From positions 169,181,337 through 169,245,336 of the forward strand of contig CM054113.1 of assembly GCA_028673005.1 (NCBI GenBank): a stretch of DNA of 64,000 nucleotides, read 5' to 3'. The notes below the pieces were generated by a model. It did no database searches. It was not told where the DNA came from and worked only from the letters and a program-made list of their open reading frames with translations. Positions 31,142 through 42,900 of the stretch are shown in pieces. Position 1 is the first letter of the stretch. The number at the start of each line of letters is the position of its first letter. Both the position numbers and the translations under genes were made by a program. This stretch comes from Tanypteryx hageni (Eukaryota; Arthropoda; Insecta; Odonata; Petaluridae).

Positions 31142-32226
31142 TCAAACCTCATAACTCATACGTTTGAGAGCTGAAAAACTCCCTTCAGTTGAAGCACTGG
31201 TCACAGCTATTGTCAATACTAATTCACATAATTTTGCCACTTGAGAGTAAGCTTTGTCTAAATCGTTTTCTTTAATGAAGTGATATAAATCGCTAACGAT
31301 GTTTTTATCAATATCTTCTATTTGATATAAAACCGAATGATCAGAACGCAAAGCATCTATGTCGAAATAATTTCCGTAACTGTTCTTGAGGGAGTCGTAC
31401 ACATCTTGTTTAATTTTTTTCAGTGCTACTTGGGCAACACCAACACAAGAAATTAAATCATTTTGTATTGCACTGAACGTGTCGCGAAACACTATGGAAT
31501 GTTACAATTGGTTTCCTAAAGTTTCATCCTATTTAGCAACCAATTCGACCAAGTCCACATAATTACCTTTATTGACAGAGTAACTGAATTTGTCATGACC
31601 ACGAGAGCCAAGTTCCTGCTCTCCCAAAAAACTAACATTATCAATAAGTCATTATAACATTTCCCCATTTTTCTCACTGCTTCGTTATGCTGGCAATGCG
31701 TAATTTCCAACTGCTTATCTAAAACATATTCTTTTCAAGTTCTTCCATATGTTTTTCTTGAAGATTTGACTATGAATGTTCTTTACTAATCGAATGTCTC
31801 TTTATTACCTTATGAAGATTATTTAAATCAGAAAAGTCCGTTTTAGTCCAAACATTTTATTCGTTCAAAAAAAGTAAGCACGGCCAACAAAATAATTTTG
31901 CTTTGCTCTCATATGCAGTCAACCATTCAACAATGTTATAAATATCTACCTTAAAATGTCTTGTGCATGATTTGATTTTTATATTTAAATTAAGGAGAGG
32001 TTTTGGCCCGCCCACCTGTTTGGATAATTTCACTCTTTGCCTGAAAATTGTTCGAGGAAAAACTTTTCGTTAATAAATTACAAACTGCACAACATGAAAT
32101 CCCACCACAGCTGCTTGAAAGCACAACAGAAGCATTTGAGGAACTCAGTTCACTGATGTTTGCAATTTTAAAATTGCTTCCACTCTGTACTTGATTACAA
32201 ACTCTTCTATAGGCATGAAGATTCAC
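31142..32226 (-). pseudogene. hAT transposase remnant
   Basis: Minus strand. 32226-31990 contains CGGISCCAVCNLL and AKTSP. This is followed by a broken TTF-type zinc-finger region (KIKSCTRHFKVDIYNIVEWL, LFCWPCLLF), FLGEQELGSRGHD, NKGNYVDLVELVAK-stop-DETLG and the open frame 31492-31142 with FRDTFSAIQNDLI, QIEDIDKNIVSDLYHFI and the C-terminal dimerisation motif AVTSASTEGSFSALKRM. The order (TTF finger, DUF4371-like catalytic part, dimerisation domain) is that of ZMYM-type hAT proteins. Several stops make it inactive. Its own terminal repeats were not found. Confidence 0.7.
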
Positions 32227-32585
32227 ATGAAAGGTCAGAATTGCGACTTATTGAAACTGTAATATAACTGAACCAGATGCCTAGTCTCCACTCGTATAGT
32301 ACAGCGATTTTACTAAAGGCGTTACTAAAATTACACTTGTGAATGAGTAACTTTTATAGTTATTACTGTTATTATTATTTTCATTTCTAATTTGAAAGCA
32401 ATGCTTTCCTTGCTTCCATGGAGGATTTGCCCCTAGTCATTATGATCTTCCAATAATAAGGGGTACTAAGTAAACAAAATATTGATTTTTTTCTTATTGT
32501 TGAATTTTATTATTCATTTTTTTCTTATATGGTTATCTTGTAATTTCATTTTGAAATAGGGTACATTTTTTTGGCCCACCCTGTA

Positions 32586-34345
32586 TTAAGTTCAGAGAAT
32601 TCTTTTCTGATCATCATCTCAATAATATTTCTGTTGGCCCAATCAAACATTTATTATCTATGAAAGTCAGTAGCATCTCCAAGTTGAATGTTTTTAATTA
32701 CTTGGATTAATTTTAACCTTTAAACAATGGAATTAAATCCCAAATATATCTCCCTGTGGTCTGGAATTTAAATGGTCTGGGTTTATATTATGCACATTTA
32801 TTCAGCAAAAATTGTATAACTCAAAAACCATAAATGATAAAACATAGAGATAAAAACATTTTAAAGAAAAAACAACAAAGGATACTTTTTCAAAATGATA
32901 TTATATTATATAATATGATATTTTTAGATGAAGCATACATGAACTAAAGGAAAAACTTTCATTAGTACAAAACTGTAGTCGAAGCGATTAAGTAATAATG
33001 GACAGGAACACTTGAATGGACGTTATGATAAAGATTTACCATTGCATTTAATATGATTCTTCTCTTTTTATACCATCTTATATGTTCCATTTGGTGGGAT
33101 ATAACCAGAAACATGAGTCGATGCATCAGCCAACACGATCGGAGGGTGTTCCATCTACTGTCTCCCACGATTATGACAGTTATTTCTGCCTAGGAATCCC
33201 TATCCAAAAACAACTCTGTCAGGTTTTTAGCTATGGGTTCATAAATGAACCAACTATAAATTATAAAACTGGCAAAAATTGTCAAAAGAAAGAACGGATT
33301 TGAAAGAGAGTGTAGAATGCTCTCAAAGTGGCTCTAACCTCCAAACTGAATGCAAGAGATACCTTCTGATACTCACGAGGTACTTGAGATTGTTTACTCT
33401 AAAGAAAATGTGATCTACATTTGGCTGGATTTGAAAGTGCTGAGACTGTTTACTTTAAATATAACATGCTGACATGAGACAAAAGGGAGAATAGAGCGAC
33501 ATGAGACTGATTTCAAATGAATTGGCGAACATAACTAACTCAAAGTGTGGTCTGTCACAATAATCATAAAGCAAAAACCTTTTGAAGTGCCTTCTAAAAA
33601 TTTCTATCTCATTACTACGTTCGAAGTGAAACTAACCTGCCTGGAAACAAAGAAAGTCTTAGTAGTCCTTAAAAGGACCGCATGGCCAATAGCAAATACT
33701 TCTTATGGCCCCTTTTGGAACCCCAAGGCTCCTAAAGATTAATTATGAATTTAAAAAGTGTGAGCGAATATTTCAAATCTGTATTGAATGTTGTAACTTT
33801 TAAATAGTTGGCAAACCAGGTCATACAAATGAAAAGGGTGGATGCATGGAAATCTGCCACTTGAGTTAAAAAGAAAAAGTACCCCTCCCATCCACCTGTG
33901 GAGATTGCCTCAAACTCACCTCATGCAATTGTCCTGAAAATATGACTACCAAAAGAAAGATTGATGATGAATTGATGCAGCTAGACCAAAATGTTATTTA
34001 TAAAGATCAAAGAAAATTGGTTAAATGTTCTCAATTTTATAACCAGAAAATAATTTGAAATTCATAGGAAGCTGACACCTGAGTTATATTTTCTTAGATT
34101 CTTGGGAGGTAACAGTTGATTTATTACACATTCCAGTCACAATTTGGTCTATGCCATGCCATATTGAGGAAACAGCACTGAAAGAGAAGAGGTTGATTCA
34201 TTCTGGCCAGCTTATTCAAATTCGCCCAATGTCTGTTGCTCTCAGAGGAACATTTTTATCTTTCCCAGCATGCACAACATTAATTGGTGCATGTTTACCT
34301 TTAATGTACAGTTGAACTTCTAAAAATGTGAACCTTGAGGAATGA
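32586..34345. other. AT-rich spacer, nothing recognised
   Basis: No coding frame with a recognisable domain, terminal repeat or tandem repeat was found. Short frames such as 33082-33303 and 33545-33742 are not supported as genes. Confidence 0.35.
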
Positions 34346-34469
34346 CATAAAAATTCAAGCTAGAGAAATTTCAAGTAATAGAACTTTAGTTAACACAGCA
34401 GCATACCATAAAAATTCAAACTAGAGAAATTTCAAGTAATAGAACTTTAAGTTAACACAGAGGCATACC
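34346..34469. repeat. Tandem duplication of ~62 bp
   Basis: Two adjacent copies (about 34346-34406 and 34407-34469), each with CATAAAAATTCAA, TAGAGAAATTTCAAGTAAT, AGAACTTTA, GTTAACACAG and GCATACC. They differ at a few positions, including one inserted A. Confidence 0.9.
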
Positions 34470-34554
34470 AGAAAATCTGGGCCCCTCTCACAGCAAATAA
34501 CACGGGCCCCCCCCTTTGGATATCTTAAATATTTTCCCAGCTGAATTACATATA

Positions 34555-35521
34555 TTAACCCTCTACTGGCCTAAGTGCTTGAAAGCATTCGAGATCAAAT
34601 GACCACTTCTGGGCTAAATGCTCATAAGCATCCATATTTTTTTATGCCTAGTAGCCTCTTTAGGTATACTTAGCAACTTCTTTGTAGCTTTGTCACATAA
34701 TATGTATATAGACACATTTCCTACACAGATAAAATTGTCATCTTCATACATTGTAGTAGAAAATATACCTATTATTTTGAGTGAAAACCTCTCAGATGCT
34801 GAGATGGCAAGTTTGAGAGAGGAAATTGAAGTGGAAGTTTGTAAAAACAATTTTATGAGCGATTCCAAAAGTTTGTCTGATTTGGATATTTGGAGTGAAT
34901 CATGTGATAGTTACTGTTCTTACTATGTGTTACTATTCTTTTTGGAAAAAAACAAAGAAATGATGGAAATACTTGTTTGGGTCTTTTAAATACCGCCATT
35001 GTAAACAGCTTCATTTTATATAATGAAGTTAGTAAAGACTGAAGGCAGGAATAAAGTGTGTGCCAAGTGTAGTAGTAACGAAGGAAAAACACCTTCAGGA
35101 AGGAGCATACAGACATCCTGAAACTGTACAAATTGTCTTACCTCTGTAAATTTAGATATTTCCTGGAATACCACAAAGAAAGGGGAGTGTACATGATAAA
35201 TTGGGAACAATTCTAGGTACTTAATGTTTTTAATGCAATTAAATATAATAAATAATTCCTAAAAATTTGATTAAGATAGGTTGATTAGTTTCCAAGTTAC
35301 TGCAGGTAACATGAAGTGATGCACATGATGTACAATTTTGTAAAATAATAGGGTCAAAACTGGCTAAGTGAGATATTTAAATTAGGCTGGGAGAGGGGTA
35401 ATGAAGAATCCCCTCCTCTCTCACACAAACTACTGATATTTTGAAAAGTATGAAATTATAAAAAAATATAGCAATAAGTCTGTTCCTTTTATTAACTCGT
35501 CCATTCGGAGAAATGGGTTAA
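34555..35521 (+). mobile_element. piggyBac-like deletion derivative
   Basis: TTAA followed by CCCTCTACTGGCC at the left (TTAA 34555-34558) and GAAATGGG followed by TTAA at the right (35518-35521). TTAA is the piggyBac target, and CCC...GGG termini are usual. Inside are an N-terminal-like acidic frame and the C-terminal end of a transposase, with the catalytic core missing. The termini match only over a few bases, so the limits are tentative. Confidence 0.55.
34618..35200 (+). pseudogene. piggyBac-like transposase, core deleted
   Basis: The frame 34618-34989 contains ENLSDAEMASLREEIEVEV and SLSDLDIWSESCDS, an acidic stretch compatible with a piggyBac N-terminus. Directly after it LLNTAIVNSFILYNEVSKD (34979 onward) matches the conserved segment near the C-terminus. 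With frameshifts, KVCAKCSSNEGK, GRSIQTS, CTNC and YFLEYH form the C-terminal cysteine-rich finger. The N-terminal assignment is weak and the C-terminal one is good. Confidence 0.55.
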
Positions 35522-36540
35522 AAATATCATATTATGCATAACAATCCTTATAATACAATAGAGACAAGAAAAACAAGACATTCATTACTTTATGCACTTC
35601 AAAGAATCCCTTTTCACATGGGACATTGGGTAGTGGCAAAATTTCCAGGTGTAAGAATTAGCCCATGGAATCTGTGATTAACTTCCCTTGGGGGGATGAG
35701 GTTATAGGAAAAACTGACATTTGCTGACTTGGGAGAGAGTGTATGACCAATGCTTACACAAGATTTTTTTATTTAAGCAACTTTTTACGTGCAAATTACG
35801 TGTCATGACAGCTCGTCCACAGCAAGCTTTGACCTGCTCGTTACCTGTGTTTCGCCAGGCATTAAAATGCTTTACGCTGTATTTAACTGATTTTTTGGTA
35901 AACATAACTTTACCTTGTTTGCTTTGATAAATATTTGCTCATTGTGCTTTAAAGAGCATTAAAATGCATTGCAACACTATAAGAAGGCATTAGAAAGTAT
36001 TTCCATGCATAAGTATGCATTTTCAAATTTTAATTACAAGTACAAGAAATCTTACACAAGACGAGGGTGGTGGGTCACCCAAATGCTGGCAGTTGCTGAC
36101 ATTGGGAGATGGGTGGTCAAAAGTAGTTAAACATTTGCTGCCATGAATAAATGCAATCTGTAAAATCTTATGTGCTATCTGGGCGGCTCGAGGTTAGGGT
36201 TGCCACCCATCCAGTCTGGGAATCAAAATGTTCGTCCGGTGTTCTGGCCAGATGTCCATCCGGACACAATATGTACGGGAATTACAGGGTGAACGAAAAT
36301 GTGGTATATAGCCCTCACACATTACCATTATTCAGGCGCAAACTAAGTTTGCGCAGGCATGACAGTAACATGTAAAAACCCCTAAGCTTGGAATTAGTTC
36401 ATTCTGAGTGGGAAACCATTCATATCATTCCTTGTGAAGCGATGAACCGTTTGCGAACTATATCACTCTGTAGGAACTAGTTCATTTAGTTCATCCAAAA
36501 GAATCGTTCTTTTGAACTAAAATTGGTACAATTCGTTTAT
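35522..36540. other. Spacer, nothing firm
   Basis: No supported gene. 36196-36290 (GGTTAGGGTTGCCACCCATCC, then CATCCGGACAC) looks like a terminal region of a hAT-type MITE, but no second end was paired. Confidence 0.3.
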
Positions 36541-36723
36541 CCAGTACCTGTTAGTAATGCTTATACAGAAAGGGTATTTTCCATTATGGAAAACTTATGG
36601 ACGGACAAAAGAAATCCTTTGAAACTGGCAAGTATCAAAGCAGAATTACAAATAAAATAAAATTTTGTTATGACTTGCTTGGAATTTTACGACTTTGTCA
36701 AAAATAAACCAGTGGTGTTATAA
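36541..36723 (+). pseudogene. hAT transposase C-terminal fragment
   Basis: The frame reads PVPVSNAYTERVFSIMENLW, TDKRNPLKLASIKAELQIK, stop, NFVMTCLEFYDFVKN. This is the C-terminal dimerisation region of another hAT subgroup, in which SNAxTERVFS and ELQIK-N-C-EFY are conserved. One in-frame TAA interrupts it and nothing recognisable lies upstream. Confidence 0.65.
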
Positions 36724-38650
36724 ATAGCTTAATGTAATAAAAAATATAAATGGAAAGGGAATAATTACGAGTAATAATGTACATTTTCAGCAATAGAGTA
36801 CATTTTTGTTTTACTATGGCATTTCTTTTCTTCTTGCACATTTTAAATCTTATTAATTATTAAATAAAACTTCCAAAAACAAGTCTTAAATAGAATTGCT
36901 CCTATATGAAGATACATCTATAAGTATAAATTTCCCTCCCTTTCCCCTCTCCCTCCTCAGTAGACAATTTTAAGTGGCAGACTAGTGTGTCTGGGAATCA
37001 GCTCAGAGAAAGATGGCAAGCCGACTTGTGGTGTTGAAAAGAAAGGGGGCTGCACATCAACCAAAATTTACCTACGTACCTATATATGAAAACAAAAACT
37101 TTTCAAGATGATATTGGAGGCATAAAGTAGTGACTACCAGACCGACTGGTAATTGAAGTCAAATTGTCATTCTTAAGAGCCTGAACAGTGTAAACAGAAC
37201 TCATGCTTCACTTAACTAGTAAATACACACAAATAAGCACAATAATCTTCAAAAAGACTACTTCGTAAACTCTTCTCGGGCATTTGAACATACTGACATT
37301 TTTTCTCTCACTATTATGTCCTGAGGAAATGACTCGGAAGAAAATGACGGGTAGACCTCTCATCTTCCCTAGCTATATGTAACACTCAAGAAGTGTTGAC
37401 ACATGAGAAAATACATTGGCCTAAGAGCGAGAGACGTCTAAAGGCATATAATCATAGCCTATATCTTGCACTAGTTTTTGTACCGAGAAATGCTTCTTCT
37501 CAGCATTATAAAGCTGTATTGTAGAAGTCATAATTCCCTTTCTCAGGATCTTAATGCAGGCGTCAGACCCCTTTGTCAGCATGGTTTGAATGATTGCCCC
37601 CCCCCCCCCCTAAACCTTAGGCCTCCCTGCATTGTCAGGGCTGTCAGTATGCCCCCGAGTTAACATAGGAAAACCTCCAGTAATAAATATTCATGGAAAA
37701 GACATACGACTTCTATAAGCTGTCTTCAAATCCTTCATTACAATTTAAAATTAGTCAATTCAAAATGATTTCCTATATAGCCATACCTTGCTTTACATGA
37801 CAAATAGGTTTCTGAAAATTTCATGCAAAATGAAATATGTCAATGGGGATCGATTCCATGGACTAAAGTGTAATATTAATAAAAATACACCATTAACCTG
37901 AAAAAAACAGCTTCTTGTCAGCTTTCATTCATCAGCACCAGATACAAATCTTGACACTTTTTCAATAACTTATCTCATGAGTAATTTGCAAATGGTATAG
38001 AAAACTAAAAACTTCATTATATTCAAGCAAAAATGTAAATATTTCCTGTATGAATGAAATCCCAAATAAATCAGCGAGGAAGTTCCATTAAAAAAGTCTT
38101 CCGCTGACTTTTCTTTATAAATAGTACTAATGCCAAAATAAGTGTTGATTGAGTGATAAACATGGTGGGATGTTCTGGAAGTTTCTTTTATAGCATGGTT
38201 GTGCCACATCCTGGTCCTAAATGAGGATCCAAAGACAATCATATTAAAATCCACAAGCCTGTAAGAAATGGAATTTCTAATACATTTAAAGTTATGCTGC
38301 CTCATTTTTTGGGTGCCTTTGTTTTTTGAACATCTGGTGTGAACCTGCTTCGCGCTGTAATGGCCACTATAAACGGGATATGACTGTATTTTTCATTCTT
38401 CTGAAACAATGTAGCATAATAGGATATAAGGATTAAAATTTTTGTAATATTTTTACCTTTCCACATCCCTGTGTAGCATTACTATCAATTCAATATGCTA
38501 TGAGCCAAAGCACCATATCTCTGCGTAATGAAGTGATTTTTGCATCAAGCAAAATATAAATGCTGGATACCTGTAGAAAGCTATTACATAGTGAGGAAGA
38601 ATGATTCATACAAACAGGCATTGTCTTACAAGAATTTAGAAGATGAGTCA
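36724..38650. other. Intergenic spacer before MAEA
   Basis: AT-rich, with a run of 14 C at 37597-37610. No coding frame recognised. The MAEA transcript probably ends somewhere between here and the stop codon. Confidence 0.35.
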
Positions 38651-39881
38651 GATTTTCCAGCTATGAAAGTCAATTTTATTATTAAAATTGAGAATTACAA
38701 TCAATAACAATGTAAAAATTAATTTCTTAATAATACAATTGGTTGTACACACAAGCAAATGAAAAAAGCAAGTTTATCATAGGCATAATAGAGAACACTC
38801 TCACAACTCAAACAGCTTAAACCAAAGAAATTTTGCGTATCATTCAATGAGAAGTTTACTGTGCAGTTTTTGAAGTTTTTCATTCCATCTAAGTGATTTC
38901 CATTCATTTATTCTAATGATCAAAAGTGGATATATTAATGAACGTGCACATCTCATGCCTTAACACAAAAATAGAATATGATAGCAGAGATGTATAGAAC
39001 CTATTTTGGTTCAGTGATAGAAAACAGAGAAGTGATAAGAATAAATAACATTTCTCATTTTTTAAACGCATAATCAAATTTATTTCTCAACAAAATATAT
39101 ATATTTATAACATAATGACTTAACTTATGACTATAATAAAGTGCAAAGTCATGTTTCATGACATACAAAATACAAACATTAGAATCAAACATTATTAGCA
39201 TAAAGTAGAGATTCATAAAGGTTGCAATATTATCCGTAATATATAATCAATTAAACTAAAATAACGAAATAGAGAGAGAGAGAAAAATACAAAATTTAGT
39301 CATTTTCCAAAACAAAATTTCTTTAAAAAATTCTCAAATGGACAATGACTACTTATAACTCACGTCAAGACAAGCCAAATACGTTAAGGGTACAAACAAA
39401 ATATTTGAAATGGTAATGAGAAATGGCACTTGACTATACCCTGGGAAAGATAAACTCCCCATATGAGAGGTTGCCTCAGAATCTTACCAATGAGTGAGTC
39501 AAGGCACTTATGGGTTTGGAAGTCTTGCAACTCAATGCTTTTAAGTAAGCAATGATTTTTCAAGCACAGCAGTCATAATCTATTACAATGACTTATTTCT
39601 TTAATAGTAAATTGCGAGAAGGTAAAAACATATTAGGGGAATTCACCTTCCACATTTTAACACAGGGCAAGCCTTTGAGCAATAAGGGAACCATTATTTA
39701 TAAAGGATCACACATATAAGAAAAACTGTTTCACACAAATAGAACGTTTTTTTTTTTACTCCTCAAAACCCTTATATTCAATACTGTACTAATGATAAAC
39801 CTTTATATTCTTGAGAAAAGTACAGTACAAATGTCAAGTTCCCCATTACATTAAACTCATTATCATTAGATTTATATAACT
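38651..39881 (-). other. MAEA: Probable MAEA 3' untranslated region
   Basis: Sequence after the MAEA stop codon on the minus strand. AATAAA signals on that strand (TTTATT at 39079-39084 and 38675-38680) could end the transcript; which one is used cannot be decided from sequence. Confidence 0.4.
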
Positions 39882-39983
39882 CTACATGACATAGACCTTT
39901 TCTGCTAACTTGAATGGAAAAACCTCCTTTGTCTTTGGGCATATCACCTGCCCATTGTTTTCTGCAGCCATTTGAGAGAGAGA
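39882..39983 (-). CDS. MAEA: MAEA exon 7 (coding part)
   Basis: 33 codons and [22 protein letters not shown], then [14 protein letters not shown]. Acceptor TTTGCAG. Supplies the last RING ligand (CPKT) and the conserved C-terminus. It sits 2.45 kb from exon 6. Confidence 0.93.
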   Translation of the reverse strand, partial: SLSQMAAENNGQVICPKTKEVFPFKLAEKVYVM

Positions 39984-42900
39984 CTGCAAATATAATTAAA
40001 AAATCAATTCAATATTCAATTTACAACACCAAGTAAATTTTAGAAAATTTCACTCAATTTGTACAGACTTAAAATTGTCAGACTAATATGGAATCAAATA
40101 AAATGTTTTTAAAAACATGTTATGTTATTGACATTTAAAAAATATCAATGCTAGAGAATTTGGGTCATTCAAAAAGGTCAGAAATTTTACTACATGAGCA
40201 TATAACTCCTTTCAAAGATCAATTATGATCATTTACAAATTCAGTATAAATCAGTCTTATGCTTACTGTATTTATTGGCAGTCCATAATGATAAGAAAAT
40301 GATTCAACCTCTCTATTTCACACATTTTAGAATTGTGCAGTGAAATACCAAAAATATCCTATTTTTACAATTTTCAAATTATAAAACAACTATTATTCAA
40401 CAATCATTGTTTCCATTCAAGCTTTTCAATATCTTCTCCCCTTTAATTTACAATTCTCAAGACATTTTTGACATGTTTATCCAGAAATAACGTTTTCCAT
40501 TTATATTCAATATCTTCTATTTTCATCGTGTCTTCCTATCTGTTCACAAACACAATAGTTCCAAAACAGCAATACGAGACTTCAAGGATTTTCTCTCCAC
40601 ATCATTATTTGTTCGTCATATATATTGTTTTTTCTTGTCTTACTTTACAAATAATTATAAATACACACAAAAACTTATACAATCCAAATCCATAAGTGCA
40701 GACACAAATGTTGAAATTTTCTTTGGAAGTATACTTTATTTAGCAGCGAAATACATAATGTATATGACTGCCAATTAAAGTATAAAGACCAACATCACCC
40801 AGATACAAAAATTTTCTGTTTTCCTACATTATATTTTACCCTTAAAGGATGGATTCTTTTGGCATTTCTATCAAGAATCACTTGATTTCATATTTTTTCA
40901 AATAACTGACTTCACTGATACATATGTTAGCCATTGAAACTAACATAGGAGGGCTACACTTAGATTTATTATTAATTAGAATTGGGGTACATACTTGTGA
41001 CTTGGGTGTATGTAAAACTAAGAGGAAAATATATATTTTTACTGTAGCAGAAATTTAATTTCAAGTAAGCTCCAAATTTCTCCAAGGAAATAAAAGTTTT
41101 TCTCATCTGTAACAATGAGTAATTTAATTATCATGACAGTGACAAACAATACAGCTGGATTTTGAGCCTGCTTAACAAATTGCAGTGTTGATGCTCATAT
41201 TTATAAACTTGGAGCATATCAAGTGATGTATCCTGGTTAATATGGGCAATGTTACAATGCTAATGCTAAAAATGCTGGTATTAAAACTTGTCTTAATTAA
41301 ATATTTAAAAAATATCACTTGTTTCATAATCTCTTTTGAGAAAGGTAAAAATATAAGGTATTTTGAGTAAAACGTGAATACAAAATTAATACATAAAAAC
41401 CAGCCTGCAATGATAATATATTTAAATAAACCACAATATTAGTGTTAATATAGGAACTCTGATGCATAGTGTGCATCAGCCATTCTCTAAAGGATAAGAG
41501 AAAATTCTTGGGTTCTAAGAAAAATACATCATCACTTCATAATATAATTAATAATAACAGGTAGGTACTCCAAGATATGTCCATGAGGTTTCATCCCTGA
41601 GAGAAATGTAACTTTCGGCATATTTTTGTGATAATTTAAAAAATGTTCATTCAATGAAGCAGGGAATGTTTTGTTTGTTCAATTTGATGTATAATATGAT
41701 AATAGTTTCTAGCGCCATTAAATTAGAGCTGTTTATGCCAATTGATTGATGTTAACATTTTACTAATTAAAAGTTGCTCCAACCACATCAAAAGGCTATT
41801 TAATAATTGAAAGGATGAAAAAGAGCATTCAAGCTTCTAATTCTGGCAGCTTTGAATGGAAACAGCAAACTAACCTTGAAAACATTTTGTAATCAAGCAT
41901 CTCAAAATTAACATTATAAATTCACATCATTTATATGAAAAGTACAATGAGAAAAAATATGAAATGATGGTTCAACAATTCAAGCACTTGTATAATTTTT
42001 AAGTTATCACAGTCGTATACAACTCCTAAGACATGTAAAAAGTGTAAAAAATAAATATTTTTGATGTTTAAAAGCTAAAAAACAAATAAAATACAGGCAT
42101 AAAAAATCCAATTTCACTTAAAGTAGTATCTATTACAATGAAAATATAAAAATTCTTGAGAAAAGAAAACAAGTAGTACCAAATACGACTAGACAAAATG
42201 ACTGAGGGCACTGTTAGATTCATCCAAATTGTTTAGTGTTATGTAAAACTACATCATACATTTGTCAGCATGCTTTTAAATAAAAAATCTCTCAATAAAT
42301 TTGACAGAATGTAGCCCACAATGGTACTTAAAATATCAAACTTAAAAAAAAGAAATTTTTCTATCACATGAAACATTAATGAAAAAGAAAATGCAACACA
42401 ATAGAAAAAATTCAAAATTTTTTCTCTCCCTTTTACCTGTTCTCCATATACATGGCCATTAGGAAGCATCATGGGCTGGTTGTGCTCATTCAAAGGTAGG
42501 CCTGAGATACAGCAAACGAGTCGCGACTGAGAGCAATGTGCAAATGGCAAGGGTAGGGCCAATTCATTCAATAAATCCTGGCACACTGGGCAGCTTTGGT
42601 TTCTCATGTCAGGAGACATGTAGCACTGCGTTATCAAGAATTAAGGAATCAAATCCACAACAATTAACTCAATCCTAAATGGCAAATTAAATTGTAGGCA
42701 TGGTGCACATTTTACATACTGTTTACCTTGGCAGTTGACCTTGATTTTCAATATTGAAAAATTATATTAGGTATATAATCACCATATTAAGTTGATCTAC
42801 TTAATTAAATCAACATATACTTTTCACTAAATCAGACAAAATGCTCAAATTATTGAATAAAACAGTGAAATAAACAATTATCAGCAATATGTAGTCAATT

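Larger units (their letters stand above)
30328..32583. mobile_element. mariner-type element with hAT insert
   Basis: The left end CATAGTGGCCCAAAAAATG and the reversed right end CAGGGTGGGCCAAAAAAATG continue in parallel for about 37 bases (TACCC, TATTTCAAAAT). Both are flanked by TA (30326-30327, 32584-32585), the IS630-Tc1-mariner target. Total 2256 bp. It carries the C-terminal part of a mariner-like transposase on the minus strand next to an unrelated hAT transposase remnant, which takes the place of the N-terminal part. Confidence 0.75.

Noticed and set aside
37597..37610. Run of 14 C near 37.6 kb and C-runs near 705-721
   Set aside because: Simple homopolymer tracts; no further structure around them.
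42254..42437. Extension of MAEA exon 6 beyond GHVYGEQ to a stop
   Set aside because: A consensus donor follows GEQ, and the true C-terminus with the last RING ligand is encoded by the exon at 39882-39983.
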